A stretch of 64,000 nt of DNA from positions 1,311,746 to 1,375,745 of the forward strand of contig NZ_ARVW01000001.1 of the NCBI RefSeq assembly GCF_000384315.1, given 5' to 3'. Within the stretch, counting starts at the first letter, position 1. Each line of letters starts with the position of its first letter. This stretch comes from Amycolatopsis nigrescens CSC17Ta-90. Its GTDB lineage: Bacteria; Actinomycetota; Actinomycetes; Mycobacteriales; Pseudonocardiaceae. Shown here piece after piece: positions 33,073 to 41,550 of this stretch. Made by a program: the position numbers and the translations under genes. A model generated the notes under the pieces. The model did no database searches. It was not told the DNA's origin and was given only the letters and a program-made list of their open reading frames with translations.

Positions 33073-35308
33073 GGTGACTGCCCTCCTCGCTCGGCACGCC
33101 GACCTCAGCAGCGGAGTCTTCGGAGTCCAGTTCGGACGGTCCGCCGATCAGCGGGTGGGCGCGCAGGGTGGCGGTGGCCTTGAGCAGCATCTCGTCGTAC
33201 TCCTCGACCGCGTCCGAGTCGAGCACGATCGCGCCGCCCGCCCCGACGTGCCACTGGCCGTCGGTGAGCACCGCGGTCCTGATCACGATGTTCAGGTCCG
33301 CCGTGCCGTCGCAGCCCAAGAAGCCGATCGTGCCGGAGTAGACGCCCCTGGCCATGGTCTCCAGCGAGTCGATGATCTCCATCGTGCGCAGCTTGGGCGC
33401 GCCGGTCATCGAGCCGCCGGGGAAGCAGGCCCGCACGCAGTCGATCACGCTGGTGTCCTGGCGCAGCGTGCCGCGCACGGTGGAGACCAGTTGGTGCACC
33501 GTCGCGTAGGTCTCGGTGGCCATCAGCCTCGGCACGTGCACGCTGGAGACCTCGCACACCTGGCCGAGGTCGTTGCGCAGCAGGTCGACGATCATCAGGT
33601 TTTCCGCGTAGGTCTTGGCGCTGGTGGTCAGCTCCGCGCGCAGCGCCTCGTCCTCTTCCGGGGTGCTGCCCCGGCGGGCGGTGCCCTTGATCGGCTTGGT
33701 CTCCACCACCCGGTCGCGGTCGATCCGCAGGAAGCGCTCCGGCGACGAGCAGGCCACGTGCATCTCGTCGAACCGCAGGTAGGCCCCATACGGCGCGGGG
33801 TTGCAGCGCCGCAGCTCCCGGTAGAACTGGAAACCGTCCCCGGTGGCCGGGATCTGCGCCGCATTGGTCAGGCAGATCTCGTAGCTCTCGCCGGCCAGCA
33901 GCTTGTCCTTGCAAGCGTCCACATCGGACAGATACTGCTCGCGGTCGCGGACCAGCCACGGCTCGACCACGGCCGGGTCCACCGCGGCCTGGCGGCGTCG
34001 CCCGTTGTTGCCGTTGCCGTTTCCGTCGCCGGGGGCCGCGCAGTCGACCAGCGTGCCGATCACCGAACGCAGCCACTCCGAGGAGGTACGGAAGCCCTCC
34101 GGGGTGTCGTCGTCCAGCGCCAGGATGTAGGTGCGCCGCTTCTCGTGGTCGACCGTCACCGCCCGGTCCGCGAAGATCCACTGGGCGTCCGGGTTCGCCG
34201 ACACGTGCTTGTTGGCCGCGCCGCAGTCCGCCTTGAGCTCGTAGCCGAAGTACCCGACGTACCCGCAGGGGTGGTCGAAGGACAGCCGGTAGGGCGTGAC
34301 CACGTCGCGCCGCTCCAGCTCGGTCTCCAGGTAGTCGAAGATGGTGCCGGGCACCTGGTGGGTCACGCCGCTGCTCGGCGTGACCATCACCTTGCCGTCG
34401 CCGACCTGGTAGCTCACCGACTCGCCCAGCGGGCCGGAGCCGTCGCCGAGGTGGGAGAACCTGGCGAGGCCTGGTTCCACGTGCGCACTGTCCAGCCAGA
34501 ACGCGTTCGGCGAACCGGCGAAGATCGTGGAGAAGGCCGACTCGGTGTCCACCGCGAACTCGAGCATGCGCACCCGGAGGTGGTACTGCACCGGCGCCGG
34601 CTTGTCCGGCGTCCTGCCGTTGCGGGCGCTGTGCGCGGGGTGCCCGTTTCCGTGGTGGCCGTTGACCCGCGCACCGTTGCCACGCACCCTGACCGTGCTG
34701 CCGGCCGGGGCGGAGCTGCCGTCGCGCTGCCGCTCGGCGGTGATGTCCCGGAAGTTCGCCAGCAGCTCACGGCCGAACTCGCTGGCCACCGACTCCGGGT
34801 GGAACTGCAGCCCCCACAGCGGCCGCTCCCGGTGCCGCAGCCCCATGATCACGCCGTCCTCGGCCCACGCGGTGGCGGCCAGGCTGTACGGCAGCGGCTC
34901 GATGGTGCGCAGCGAGTGGTAGCGGACCGCGGTGAACTCGGTGGGCAGACCGGCGAACAGGTCCTCGCCGTCGTGCGTGACCTTGGTCAGGTGCCCGTGC
35001 CGCGCCTGCGGCGCCGGGCCGACCTCGCCCTGCTCGACGGCCGCGATCCCCTGGTGCCCGAGACACACGCCGAGCAGCGGGATCTCGGTCCGGCGCAGCA
35101 CGTCGGTGCAGATGCCGAAGTCGTGCGGCCGGGCGGGATGACCGGGTCCCGGCGAGATCACGATGTTGTCGAAGGCGCCGAGGTCGAGCCGCTCCCCGTC
35201 GGGGAGGTCGTTCCGGACGACCGTCGGCTCCACACCGTTGACCTCGGCTATCAGCTGGAAGAGGTTGTAGGTGTAGGAGTCGTAGTTGTCGATCAGCAAT
35301 GTCCGCAT
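33062..35308 (-). CDS. pabAB: Fused aminodeoxychorismate synthase PabAB
   Basis: 748 residues. The N-terminal glutamine amidotransferase (about 1-190) has C82 in GVCLGHQG and the H170/E172 pair in FHPES. An Ala/Gly/Asn linker leads to the chorismate-binding domain (about 230-725). The diagnostic motif is PIKGTARRG (K541): the lysine marks aminodeoxychorismate synthases, where anthranilate synthases have PIAGT. The domain order (amidotransferase first) matches PabAB of candicidin and chloramphenicol-type pathways. It makes 4-amino-4-deoxychorismate, which PabC (25762) aromatises. It is 15 bp downstream of the DAHP synthase gene in the same operon. Confidence 0.9.
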   Translation of the reverse strand: MRTLLIDNYDSYTYNLFQLIAEVNGVEPTVVRNDLPDGERLDLGAFDNIVISPGPGHPARPHDFGICTDVLRRTEIPLLGVCLGHQGIAAVEQGEVGPAPQARHGHLTKVTHDGEDLFAGLPTEFTAVRYHSLRTIEPLPYSLAATAWAEDGVIMGLRHRERPLWGLQFHPESVASEFGRELLANFRDITAERQRDGSSAPAGSTVRVRGNGARVNGHHGNGHPAHSARNGRTPDKPAPVQYHLRVRMLEFAVDTESAFSTIFAGSPNAFWLDSAHVEPGLARFSHLGDGSGPLGESVSYQVGDGKVMVTPSSGVTHQVPGTIFDYLETELERRDVVTPYRLSFDHPCGYVGYFGYELKADCGAANKHVSANPDAQWIFADRAVTVDHEKRRTYILALDDDTPEGFRTSSEWLRSVIGTLVDCAAPGDGNGNGNNGRRRQAAVDPAVVEPWLVRDREQYLSDVDACKDKLLAGESYEICLTNAAQIPATGDGFQFYRELRRCNPAPYGAYLRFDEMHVACSSPERFLRIDRDRVVETKPIKGTARRGSTPEEDEALRAELTTSAKTYAENLMIVDLLRNDLGQVCEVSSVHVPRLMATETYATVHQLVSTVRGTLRQDTSVIDCVRACFPGGSMTGAPKLRTMEIIDSLETMARGVYSGTIGFLGCDGTADLNIVIRTAVLTDGQWHVGAGGAIVLDSDAVEEYDEMLLKATATLRAHPLIGGPSELDSEDSAAEVGVPSEEGSHLVA

Positions 35309-35323
35309 TGGGCTTTCGTCCCC

Positions 35324-36745
35324 CTAGTTGTTCGCGGCCAGCAGGCGGGCGGCATCCGACAGGGTGGCCGCGGCGGAAGTGAGCAGGTCCGCGATCTCCT
35401 GCGCGAGCGAAAGCGCTTGCACGTCGTTGAGCCGCGGATCGCACAGTGACCGGTAGGCGGTGGGCAGTTCGGAGACGATCGGACCGCCTCCGCCGACGCA
35501 TTCGGTCACGTCGTCGCCGGCCACCTCCAGGTGCACCCCGCCCGGCCACTCGGAAAGAGCCACCAGCACGTCGAAGAACCCCCGCAGTTCGTCGACGATG
35601 TCGTCGTAGTAGCGCGTCTTGAGCCCGGTCGAGGTCTTCACCGTGTTGCCGTGCATCGGATCGCACATCCAGATCACCGGATGCCCCGCCGCGCGCACCG
35701 CGCGGACCAGCGCCGGCAGCCGGTCCCGCACCATCGCGGCGCCCTGCCTGGCGATCAGGGTCAGCCGGCCGGGAGTCCGGTCCGGGTCGAGGCGCGCGCA
35801 GATCCGGACCAGCTCGGCCGGGTCGGTGTCCGGCCCGACCTTGCAGGCGACCGGATTGGCCACCCCGGCGAGGAACCGCACGTGCGCGCCGTCCGGCTGG
35901 TTGGTGCGGGCCCCGATCCACGGCAGGTGGGTGCTGCTCAGGTACCACCGCCCGGTCTCGGGATCCCGCCGGGTCAGCGGCTCCTCGTAGTCGAGCACCA
36001 GCGCCTCATGGCTGGACCACAGTCCATTGTGGAGCCAGGAGCCGTCGCGCTGCCTGGTCTGGCCGTAGGAGTGCGCCCCGGTGGAAAGCGAACCGGGCGG
36101 GGTGGACCACCACCGCGCCGGGCGTACCCCGCCCGGTTCGCCGTCCCCGGCGGTGACCGGGCCGGAGAGGTTGTGCAGTTCCTCGAACACCCGGTACGCG
36201 GTCTGGTATGCGTCCAGCAGCCGCGGGGCGTGCGGGCGGCGGGCCGTTTCGGTCGGCTCCGCCCCGTTCACGATCAGCCCGCGGAAGGACGGCAGGCGCC
36301 TGCCTTCGACCAGTTCGGTCGGCTGGGACCGCGGCTTGCCGAACTGGCCGGCCAGCCGTCCCGCCGTGACCACCGGGAAGGCGGTGCTCTTGCTGATCAG
36401 CGTCGCCATCTGGCCGAGCAGCCGGTGCTTGTTGCGCGCGCCGACCACGGCCGCCTTGCCGAACGGCTCGGCGCAGTCCCCAGCCTGCAGCACGAACGCC
36501 TCCGCGGCCTGCACCCGGCTCAACGTCGCGAGCAGCGCGCGTACGTCAGCGGGCGTACTCAGCGCGGGCAGCGAGAACAGCGCTTCACGAACCCAGCTGA
36601 TACCAGGAGTGGTCCAGTCCGGCTGCTGTTTGGCGGGCAGCGAATGCCAGATATCGGGATTCCACGGCGCCGGGACGCCCTCGGTCGTCTCCCGGTCGGA
36701 CGTGCCCGCCACCCGTTGGGAAGGCGACAGCCTTGACCAGTTCAT
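35324..36745 (-). CDS. Class II (plant-type) DAHP synthase
   Basis: 473 residues: NPDIWHSLPAKQQPDW, AGDCAEPF with C91 for the metal site, KTRYYDD and MCDPMHGNT (phosphate and metal ligands) are all in place. It condenses PEP and erythrose 4-phosphate, the first step of the shikimate pathway. Extra copies of this enzyme are often found in gene clusters that draw heavily on chorismate. As the first gene of the DAHP synthase-PabAB-ligase-ligase operon it should boost flux to 4-aminobenzoate. ATG at 36743-36745 chosen; the frame extends further without conserved sequence. Confidence 0.9.
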   Translation of the reverse strand: MNWSRLSPSQRVAGTSDRETTEGVPAPWNPDIWHSLPAKQQPDWTTPGISWVREALFSLPALSTPADVRALLATLSRVQAAEAFVLQAGDCAEPFGKAAVVGARNKHRLLGQMATLISKSTAFPVVTAGRLAGQFGKPRSQPTELVEGRRLPSFRGLIVNGAEPTETARRPHAPRLLDAYQTAYRVFEELHNLSGPVTAGDGEPGGVRPARWWSTPPGSLSTGAHSYGQTRQRDGSWLHNGLWSSHEALVLDYEEPLTRRDPETGRWYLSSTHLPWIGARTNQPDGAHVRFLAGVANPVACKVGPDTDPAELVRICARLDPDRTPGRLTLIARQGAAMVRDRLPALVRAVRAAGHPVIWMCDPMHGNTVKTSTGLKTRYYDDIVDELRGFFDVLVALSEWPGGVHLEVAGDDVTECVGGGGPIVSELPTAYRSLCDPRLNDVQALSLAQEIADLLTSAAATLSDAARLLAANN

Positions 36746-36904
36746 CTTCACCACGTTTCGAGTCAGGCGCCGAACCCGGCGCTCACCCAGTTGCGCCCCA
36801 AACCCCAGCCAATTCGAACTCCGCACACCCGGCTCGGGCCTACCGCGTCCTTTGGCGTCTTACAGCCTCGCTCCAGGTCATCCCGCGGTCTTGAGCAAAC
36901 GGTC

Positions 36905-36918
36905 CTGGCACAACTGGG
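36905..36918 (-). promoter_or_regulatory. Motif shared with the P450 promoter
   Basis: ctggcacaactggg; matches 24479-24492 at 13 of 14 positions, with further purine/pyrimidine-conserved flanks. It lies about 160 bp before the DAHP synthase start. Confidence 0.35.
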
Positions 36919-37055
36919 ATTCTGCGAGGCAAGCCGGGACATACCGGCCCCGAACGGAATGCCGGGGCGAAACTTCGCGACCCTTCCCAGCACGGTTCCG
37001 AGGCGGCCGCGAAAGCGGGTTTCGGGTGGTCAGGAAGCGCTGTTGCGGCCCTGCC

Positions 37056-37124
37056 CTACGCAGCCTTGCGTAGCGGAACAGCCCGTTCTGAGCGGACGTT
37101 TCCGGCCCAGCGGGCGCACATGCT
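37056..37124 (+). promoter_or_regulatory. Operator/promoter module A (copy 1)
   Basis: The inverted repeat CTACGCA-N4-TGCGTAG (37056-37073) is followed, 20 nt later, by GGACGTTTCC (37094-37103) and then CATGCT (37119-37124), a -10-like box 7 nt before the GTG start at 37131. The same elements with the same spacing occur at 48037-48105. The repeat centre lies about 66 bp upstream of the start, a usual place for an activator of the NarL/LuxR type. Confidence 0.6.
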
Positions 37125-37130
37125 GAGGGG

Positions 37131-38051
37131 GTGACTGAGCTACTGGTCGAGACCGTCGACTTGACAAAGAGGTACGGCGACAGCCTTGCCCTCGACCGGG
37201 TGAGCCTGTCCGTGCGCCGTGGCGAGGTGTACGGGTTCCTCGGTCCGAACGGCGCCGGGAAGACGACCACCCTGCGCATCCTGCTCGGTCTGGTCCGGCC
37301 GACCGAGGGCGTCGTGCGGGTGCTTGGCGGCGAACCGGGCGATCCCCGGGTGCTGGCTCGCATCGGCATGGTGGTGGACTCCGCCGCCTTCTACCCCTAC
37401 CTGTCCGGCCGGGACAACCTCCGGGCACTGGCGCGGTACTGCCGGGTCCCGGACAGCCGGGCCGACGAGGTGCTCGAGATCGTCGGCCTGACCGGCAGGG
37501 CGAAGGCCAGGTTCGCCACCTACTCCCTCGGCATGAAGCAGCGGCTCGGCCTGGCCGGGGCGCTGCTCAAGGACCCGGAGCTGCTGATCCTGGACGAGCC
37601 GGCGAACGGGCTGGACCCGGCGGGCCTCGCCGACCTGCGGGTGCTGCTGCGCAGGCTGGGCCGGGACCGGCGCAGCGTGCTGCTGGCCAGCCACCAGCTC
37701 GGCGAGGTGCAGCAGATCTGCCACCGGGTGGGCATGATCGACGGGGGCAGGCTGGTCCGCGAGGGCACCGTGGACGAGCTTCGCGGCGGCGCCACGCTGG
37801 CCGTGGCCGCGGAACCGCTGGACCGGGCGAAGGAACTGGTCGAGCGACTGCTCGGGGCTGGCCGGGTGGTCCGGCACCAGGACGAGCTGCGGGTGCGCGC
37901 CGAACCGGACGACGCGGTGCGGGTCAACCGCGCACTGGTGCTGGCCGGGATCGCGGTCCGCACCCTCGGCTGGGTGGAACGCTCGCTCGAGGAGACCTTC
38001 CTCGAGGTGACCGGCGCCGGCCCGACACCAGCACCGGTGGGTGGTGCCTGA
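37131..38051 (+). CDS. ABC transporter ATP-binding protein (DrrA/BcrA-like)
   Basis: 306 residues: Walker A GPNGAGKTTT, Q-loop region, signature YSLGMKQRLG, Walker B LLILDEPANGLDP, and the C-terminal regulatory domain typical of antibiotic export ATPases. The stop codon overlaps the permease ATG (TGATG). GTG start only 7 nt behind a -10-like box, without a strong ribosome site, suggesting a leaderless transcript. It probably powers export of the cluster product, in parallel with the two MFS transporters. Confidence 0.9.
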   Translation: MTELLVETVDLTKRYGDSLALDRVSLSVRRGEVYGFLGPNGAGKTTTLRILLGLVRPTEGVVRVLGGEPGDPRVLARIGMVVDSAAFYPYLSGRDNLRALARYCRVPDSRADEVLEIVGLTGRAKARFATYSLGMKQRLGLAGALLKDPELLILDEPANGLDPAGLADLRVLLRRLGRDRRSVLLASHQLGEVQQICHRVGMIDGGRLVREGTVDELRGGATLAVAAEPLDRAKELVERLLGAGRVVRHQDELRVRAEPDDAVRVNRALVLAGIAVRTLGWVERSLEETFLEVTGAGPTPAPVGGA

Positions 38052-38887
38052 TGCCAGCCGGCTTCCGCGCGGAGCTGTTCAAGCTGCGCAAACGCACGCT
38101 CTGCTGGCTGATCGCCGGGGTGTGGTTGGCGATGAGCCTGCTGTTCGGCTACGTGTTCCCGTACTTCGGCTACCGCGCCTCGGCGGGCAGCCGGGAAATC
38201 GCGGAGCGGGTGTTCACCCAGGCATTGCCGGCGGGCCTGGTGCCCACCTCGATCCAGGGGTTCCCGCTGTTCGCCGGGGTGCTCGCGCTGCTGCTCGGGG
38301 TGCTCTGCGCCGGCGGCGAATACGGCTGGCAGACCATGAAGGTGATCTTCACCCAGGGGCCGCCGCGGCTGTCCCTGCTGGCCGGGAAGCTGTCCGCGCT
38401 GCTGGTGCTGATGCTGGTGATCGTGTCGGCCACCTTCGTGCTCGACGCGGCCGCGGCCTGGCTGGTCGCGGCGGTGGAGTCACGGCCGATGGACTGGCCG
38501 CCGCCGGGCGAGCTGGCCCGCGGGGTACTGGCCGGCTGGCTGATCGTCGGCATGTGGGCGGGCTTCGGCCTGTTCCTCGGCTTCCTGGTGCGCGGCACGG
38601 CCGTGGCGCTGGGCCCCGGGCTGGTCTGGGCGCTGGTGGTGGAGACCGTGCTGCGCGCACTCGGCCCGGTCTCGGCACCCGCCGAGGCGGTGCAGCGGTG
38701 GTTCCCCGGCACCAACGCCGGTGCGCTCGCTGCGGCGCTCGGGGTCGGGCGGCAGGGCGAGCCGGGCGGGACCCCCGGCGTCACCGCGGCCGTCGGTGGT
38801 GTCCAGGCGGCCATCGTGCTGGCCGGCTACCTGGCGATATTCGCGGCGATCAGCGCGTTTCTGCTGAACCGCCGCGATATCACCTGA
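38051..38887 (+). CDS. ABC transporter permease
   Basis: 278 residues with about six membrane helices (WLIAGVWLAMSLLFGYVFPYFG, FAGVLALLLGVLCAGGEYGW and others), an ABC-2-type permease. The motif GGEYGWQTMKVIFTQGP after helix 2 is characteristic. It is translationally coupled to the ATPase gene. A small membrane protein gene follows 41 bp on. Confidence 0.85.
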   Translation: MPAGFRAELFKLRKRTLCWLIAGVWLAMSLLFGYVFPYFGYRASAGSREIAERVFTQALPAGLVPTSIQGFPLFAGVLALLLGVLCAGGEYGWQTMKVIFTQGPPRLSLLAGKLSALLVLMLVIVSATFVLDAAAAWLVAAVESRPMDWPPPGELARGVLAGWLIVGMWAGFGLFLGFLVRGTAVALGPGLVWALVVETVLRALGPVSAPAEAVQRWFPGTNAGALAAALGVGRQGEPGGTPGVTAAVGGVQAAIVLAGYLAIFAAISAFLLNRRDIT

Positions 38888-38928
38888 ATACGCACGACAA
38901 GGAACAAGAAGAAACAGGGAGAAGAAAA

Positions 38929-39318
38929 ATGAGTGAAAAGACCGCATTGTCCGGACCGCGTGGCATCACCATTCTGGGCCTGCTGGTTGGCGCCGCCGGA
39001 ATCGCGGTCCTCTGGGCCGCCGGGGTCGCATTCCCGTTCTATCCGCCGCCTGGAATCATCATCCTGCTGATCGGCGCCGTGTTCATGGCGCTGAGCAAGG
39101 CGCGCTGGGCACCGGCGGTGGGCGCGTTCATGGGCCTGTTCGTCGTCGTCGGGTTCCTGGTCTCGCCGGACGGGTTCCCCAACCTGACCGGTGAGCACGG
39201 CACCGGCGCGTCGATCGGCTCGGTGATCCAGCTGATCGGGGTGGTCACCGCGCTGGTCGCCGGCGTGCTCGCCACCGTGCGGGCCACCAAGAGCCGACCG
39301 GCGGAGCACTCCTCCTGA
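38929..39318 (+). CDS. Small membrane protein, four helices
   Basis: 129 residues; helices at about ITILGLLVGAAGIAVLWAAG, GIIILLIGAVFMAL, GAFMGLFVVVGFLV and VIQLIGVVTALVAGVLATV. No family recognised. ATG with AGGGAG upstream. It is third in the ABC exporter operon, so it may assist transport or protect the membrane. Confidence 0.7.
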   Translation: MSEKTALSGPRGITILGLLVGAAGIAVLWAAGVAFPFYPPPGIIILLIGAVFMALSKARWAPAVGAFMGLFVVVGFLVSPDGFPNLTGEHGTGASIGSVIQLIGVVTALVAGVLATVRATKSRPAEHSS

Positions 39319-39444
39319 ACCGGGCATTCCCAGCCGGGGTGGGCAGTTTCCCGCCGAGCAAGTGACGCGGGACTCCTGCCCCGGCGTGCCCGCGCGGCCC
39401 AGACTCGATGCGGCTAGTGAACGCCGCCAGACGGGAGTGCACGG

Positions 39445-40701
39445 GTGAGCAGTCGGCGAGAAAACGGTACGTCCGGAGCGGGCCGGAGCGGGCCCGAACT
39501 GCTGGTCGTCGGCGCCGGCCCGGCCGGGCTGACCTCCGCGCTGGCCGCATCGGCACTCGGCATCGACGTGACCGTGCTCGAAGCCGAGCCGGCGGACCGG
39601 GTGCGGGCCGGCAGCCGCGCGCTGTTCGTGCACCGGGAGAACCTGCGCCGGCTCGACCGGATGAGCCCGGGACTCGGCATGAAGATCGCCGGGTTCGGCA
39701 TCACCTGGCGGGCGCGACGCACCTTCTACGGCGGCCGCGAGGTGTTCGCCAGGGAGTACCCGGCCCCGGACACCGAAAGCCTGCCGCCCTACGCCAGCCT
39801 CCGCCAGATCGACACCGAGCAGTTCCTGATGGACGCCTGCCTGGACGCCGGGGTCCGGTTCGTCTGGGACGCGCCGATCGAGGACGTGCGCAGCACCCCG
39901 GACGGCGTCACCGCGCTGACCGCGGACGGCCGTTCCTGGCAGGCGCCTTACCTGATCGGCGCGGACGGCGGGCGGTCCGCGGTGCGCAAGGCGGTGGGCA
40001 TCACCCTGGAGGGCGGGCGCTCCACCGATTACCGAGTCGCGGTCGACCTCGAAGACCCAGTGGACACTGCGCCTTCTGTGACAGGTGAGCGGATCAACCA
40101 CTACCGCCACCCCAGGGTGGACCTGCGCAACCTGTTCATCGTGCCGTTCGCCGGCGGCAGGCAGGTCGACCTGCAGTGCCGGACGAAAGAGGACGCGGAG
40201 ATCATGGGCCGCCCGGAGGAGGTCCGCCGGTGGTTGCCGAAGGTGGTCGACCCCGGCTACCTGGACCGGATCCTGTGGATCGCCCGCTACCCGTGCCTGC
40301 AGCTGGTGGCCGACCGGTTCACCGACCGGCACCGCCGCGTGCTGCTCGCCGGCGAGGCGGCACACCTGTTCGCCCCGCTCGGCGCTCGCGGCATGAACAG
40401 CGGTATCGCCGACGCCGACGCGGCCGCCGGCGCGGTGGGTCTCGCGCTGCGCTCGGCGAACCCGGAGCGCGCGAAGGACGCGGTCGACAAGTTCGCCGAC
40501 GCGCGGAAACAGGCCGGGGACCACAACTGCGCCGCGGCCAGCGCCGGACTGGCCCACGTGCGGGCCGGCAACGTGGTGGCCCGCACCCGCCAGTCGCTCG
40601 CCGCGCGGCTCTCCCCGGTCGTCCCGCGCTTCGGCGCCTGGCTCGACGAAGCGCCCTACGGCCCCCGAGGCGCCATCCGCCAGAAAGCCGGCACCTACTA
40701 G
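39445..40701 (+). CDS. FAD-dependent aromatic monooxygenase (PHBH type)
   Basis: 418 residues of the p-hydroxybenzoate hydroxylase/UbiH group: VVGAGPAGLT (FAD), IGADGGRSAVR (DG motif) and VLLAGEAAHLFAPLGARGMNSGIADA (second FAD motif). These enzymes hydroxylate phenols or open rings using NAD(P)H and O2. In this cluster it is a main candidate for hydroxylating the polyketide nucleus or the aminobenzoate ring. GTG start behind GGGAG. The gene is separated by 126 bp from the ABC exporter operon and may have its own promoter. Confidence 0.85.
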   Translation: MSSRRENGTSGAGRSGPELLVVGAGPAGLTSALAASALGIDVTVLEAEPADRVRAGSRALFVHRENLRRLDRMSPGLGMKIAGFGITWRARRTFYGGREVFAREYPAPDTESLPPYASLRQIDTEQFLMDACLDAGVRFVWDAPIEDVRSTPDGVTALTADGRSWQAPYLIGADGGRSAVRKAVGITLEGGRSTDYRVAVDLEDPVDTAPSVTGERINHYRHPRVDLRNLFIVPFAGGRQVDLQCRTKEDAEIMGRPEEVRRWLPKVVDPGYLDRILWIARYPCLQLVADRFTDRHRRVLLAGEAAHLFAPLGARGMNSGIADADAAAGAVGLALRSANPERAKDAVDKFADARKQAGDHNCAAASAGLAHVRAGNVVARTRQSLAARLSPVVPRFGAWLDEAPYGPRGAIRQKAGTY

Positions 40702-40878
40702 CCCCCGCCGTGTTTGCCGTATCCGCCGCCGTGTTTGCCGGTTGCGACACCGAGTTGGCCGGTTCGGGCGGTCATCGTTCGGCTACGGCAATCGGCGGTG
40801 CCGCCGCAAACGGCAAACTCGCCGACCGCGATGGCCAACACACCGCCCGGAACGGCAAACACGACGTGACCAGTCGGG
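40702..40878. repeat. Degenerate palindromic terminator region between convergent genes
   Basis: 177 bp. The left half carries gccgtgtttgccg copies, the right half the complementary cggcaaacacgac and cggcaaactcg. Reading one half reversed gives an imperfect long stem. It is placed between convergent genes, as for the other hairpin elements. No coding content seen. Confidence 0.5.
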
Positions 40879-41550
40879 TCAGCGGTCGATGGTGAGGCCG
40901 GCGCGGACGGCGAAGACCACGAGCTGGGCGCGGGAACGAGCGTGCAGCTTGACCATCGCCCTGCTGACGTGGGTGCGCACGGTGGCCGGGCTGAGCACCA
41001 GTTCCTTGGCGATCTCCTCGTTGGAGTAGCCGGTGGTCACCCAGGCCACCATCTCCCGCTCCCGGTCGGTCAGCTCGTCCAGCCCGCCGACCGGGGCACC
41101 GGAAGGCGGCGCGCTCGGCGCCACCTGGCTGGCGAACAGCGAGACCACCCGCCGGGTGACCGACGGCGAGAGCAGCGCCTCGCCCGCCGCCACCACCCGG
41201 ATCGCCCGTACCAGCTCGTCCGGCGCGGTGTCCTTGAGGATGAACCCGCTCGCCCCGGCCTGCAACGCCTCGAAGACGTACTGGTCGACCTCGAAGGTGG
41301 TCACCACGATCACGCGGGTCCCACCGAGCGCGGGGTCCGCGCCGATCCGGCGCAGCGTCTCCAGGCCGTCCATGCCCGGCATCCGGATGTCCAGCAGCAG
41401 CACGTCGGGCCGGTCGGCCCGGATCAGCTCCAGTGCCGCCTCGCCGCTGTTCACCTCGCCCACGACCGCCATGTCCTCTTCGCGGTCGATCAGCACCCGC
41501 AGCCCCATCCGGACCAGCTCGTGGTCGTCGGCCAGCGCCACCCTGATCAT
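40879..41550 (-). CDS. NarL/LuxR-family response regulator
   Basis: 223 residues. Receiver domain with phosphoacceptor D54 (LLLDIRMPGMDG), VTTFE and LKDTAPDE, followed by a LuxR-type helix-turn-helix (LTDREREMVAWVTTGYSNEEIAKELVLSPATVRTHVS). Its ATG overlaps the stop of the sensor kinase gene (ATGA), forming a classical NarX/NarL-like pair. It is a good candidate to bind the inverted repeats in modules A at 37056 and 48037, which resemble NarL-type sites in layout. Confidence 0.9.
   Translation of the reverse strand: MIRVALADDHELVRMGLRVLIDREEDMAVVGEVNSGEAALELIRADRPDVLLLDIRMPGMDGLETLRRIGADPALGGTRVIVVTTFEVDQYVFEALQAGASGFILKDTAPDELVRAIRVVAAGEALLSPSVTRRVVSLFASQVAPSAPPSGAPVGGLDELTDREREMVAWVTTGYSNEEIAKELVLSPATVRTHVSRAMVKLHARSRAQLVVFAVRAGLTIDR

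Larger units (their letters stand above)
36746..37130. other. Divergent promoter region, aminobenzoate operon and ABC exporter
   Basis: 385 bp with no gene. It contains the motif at 36905-36918 shared with the P450 promoter and the operator/promoter module at 37056-37124 shared with 48037-48105. The divergent layout suggests co-regulation of aminobenzoate supply and export. Confidence 0.6.

Noticed and set aside
33062-35308. PabAB read as anthranilate synthase or PhzE
   Set aside because: The PIKGT motif with lysine and the amidotransferase-first order indicate aminodeoxychorismate synthase; PhzE and TrpEG have the opposite order and PIAGT-type motifs.
33032-35449. Plus-strand open frame over pabAB
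   Set aside because: Same reason: low-complexity composition, opposite a clear conserved gene.
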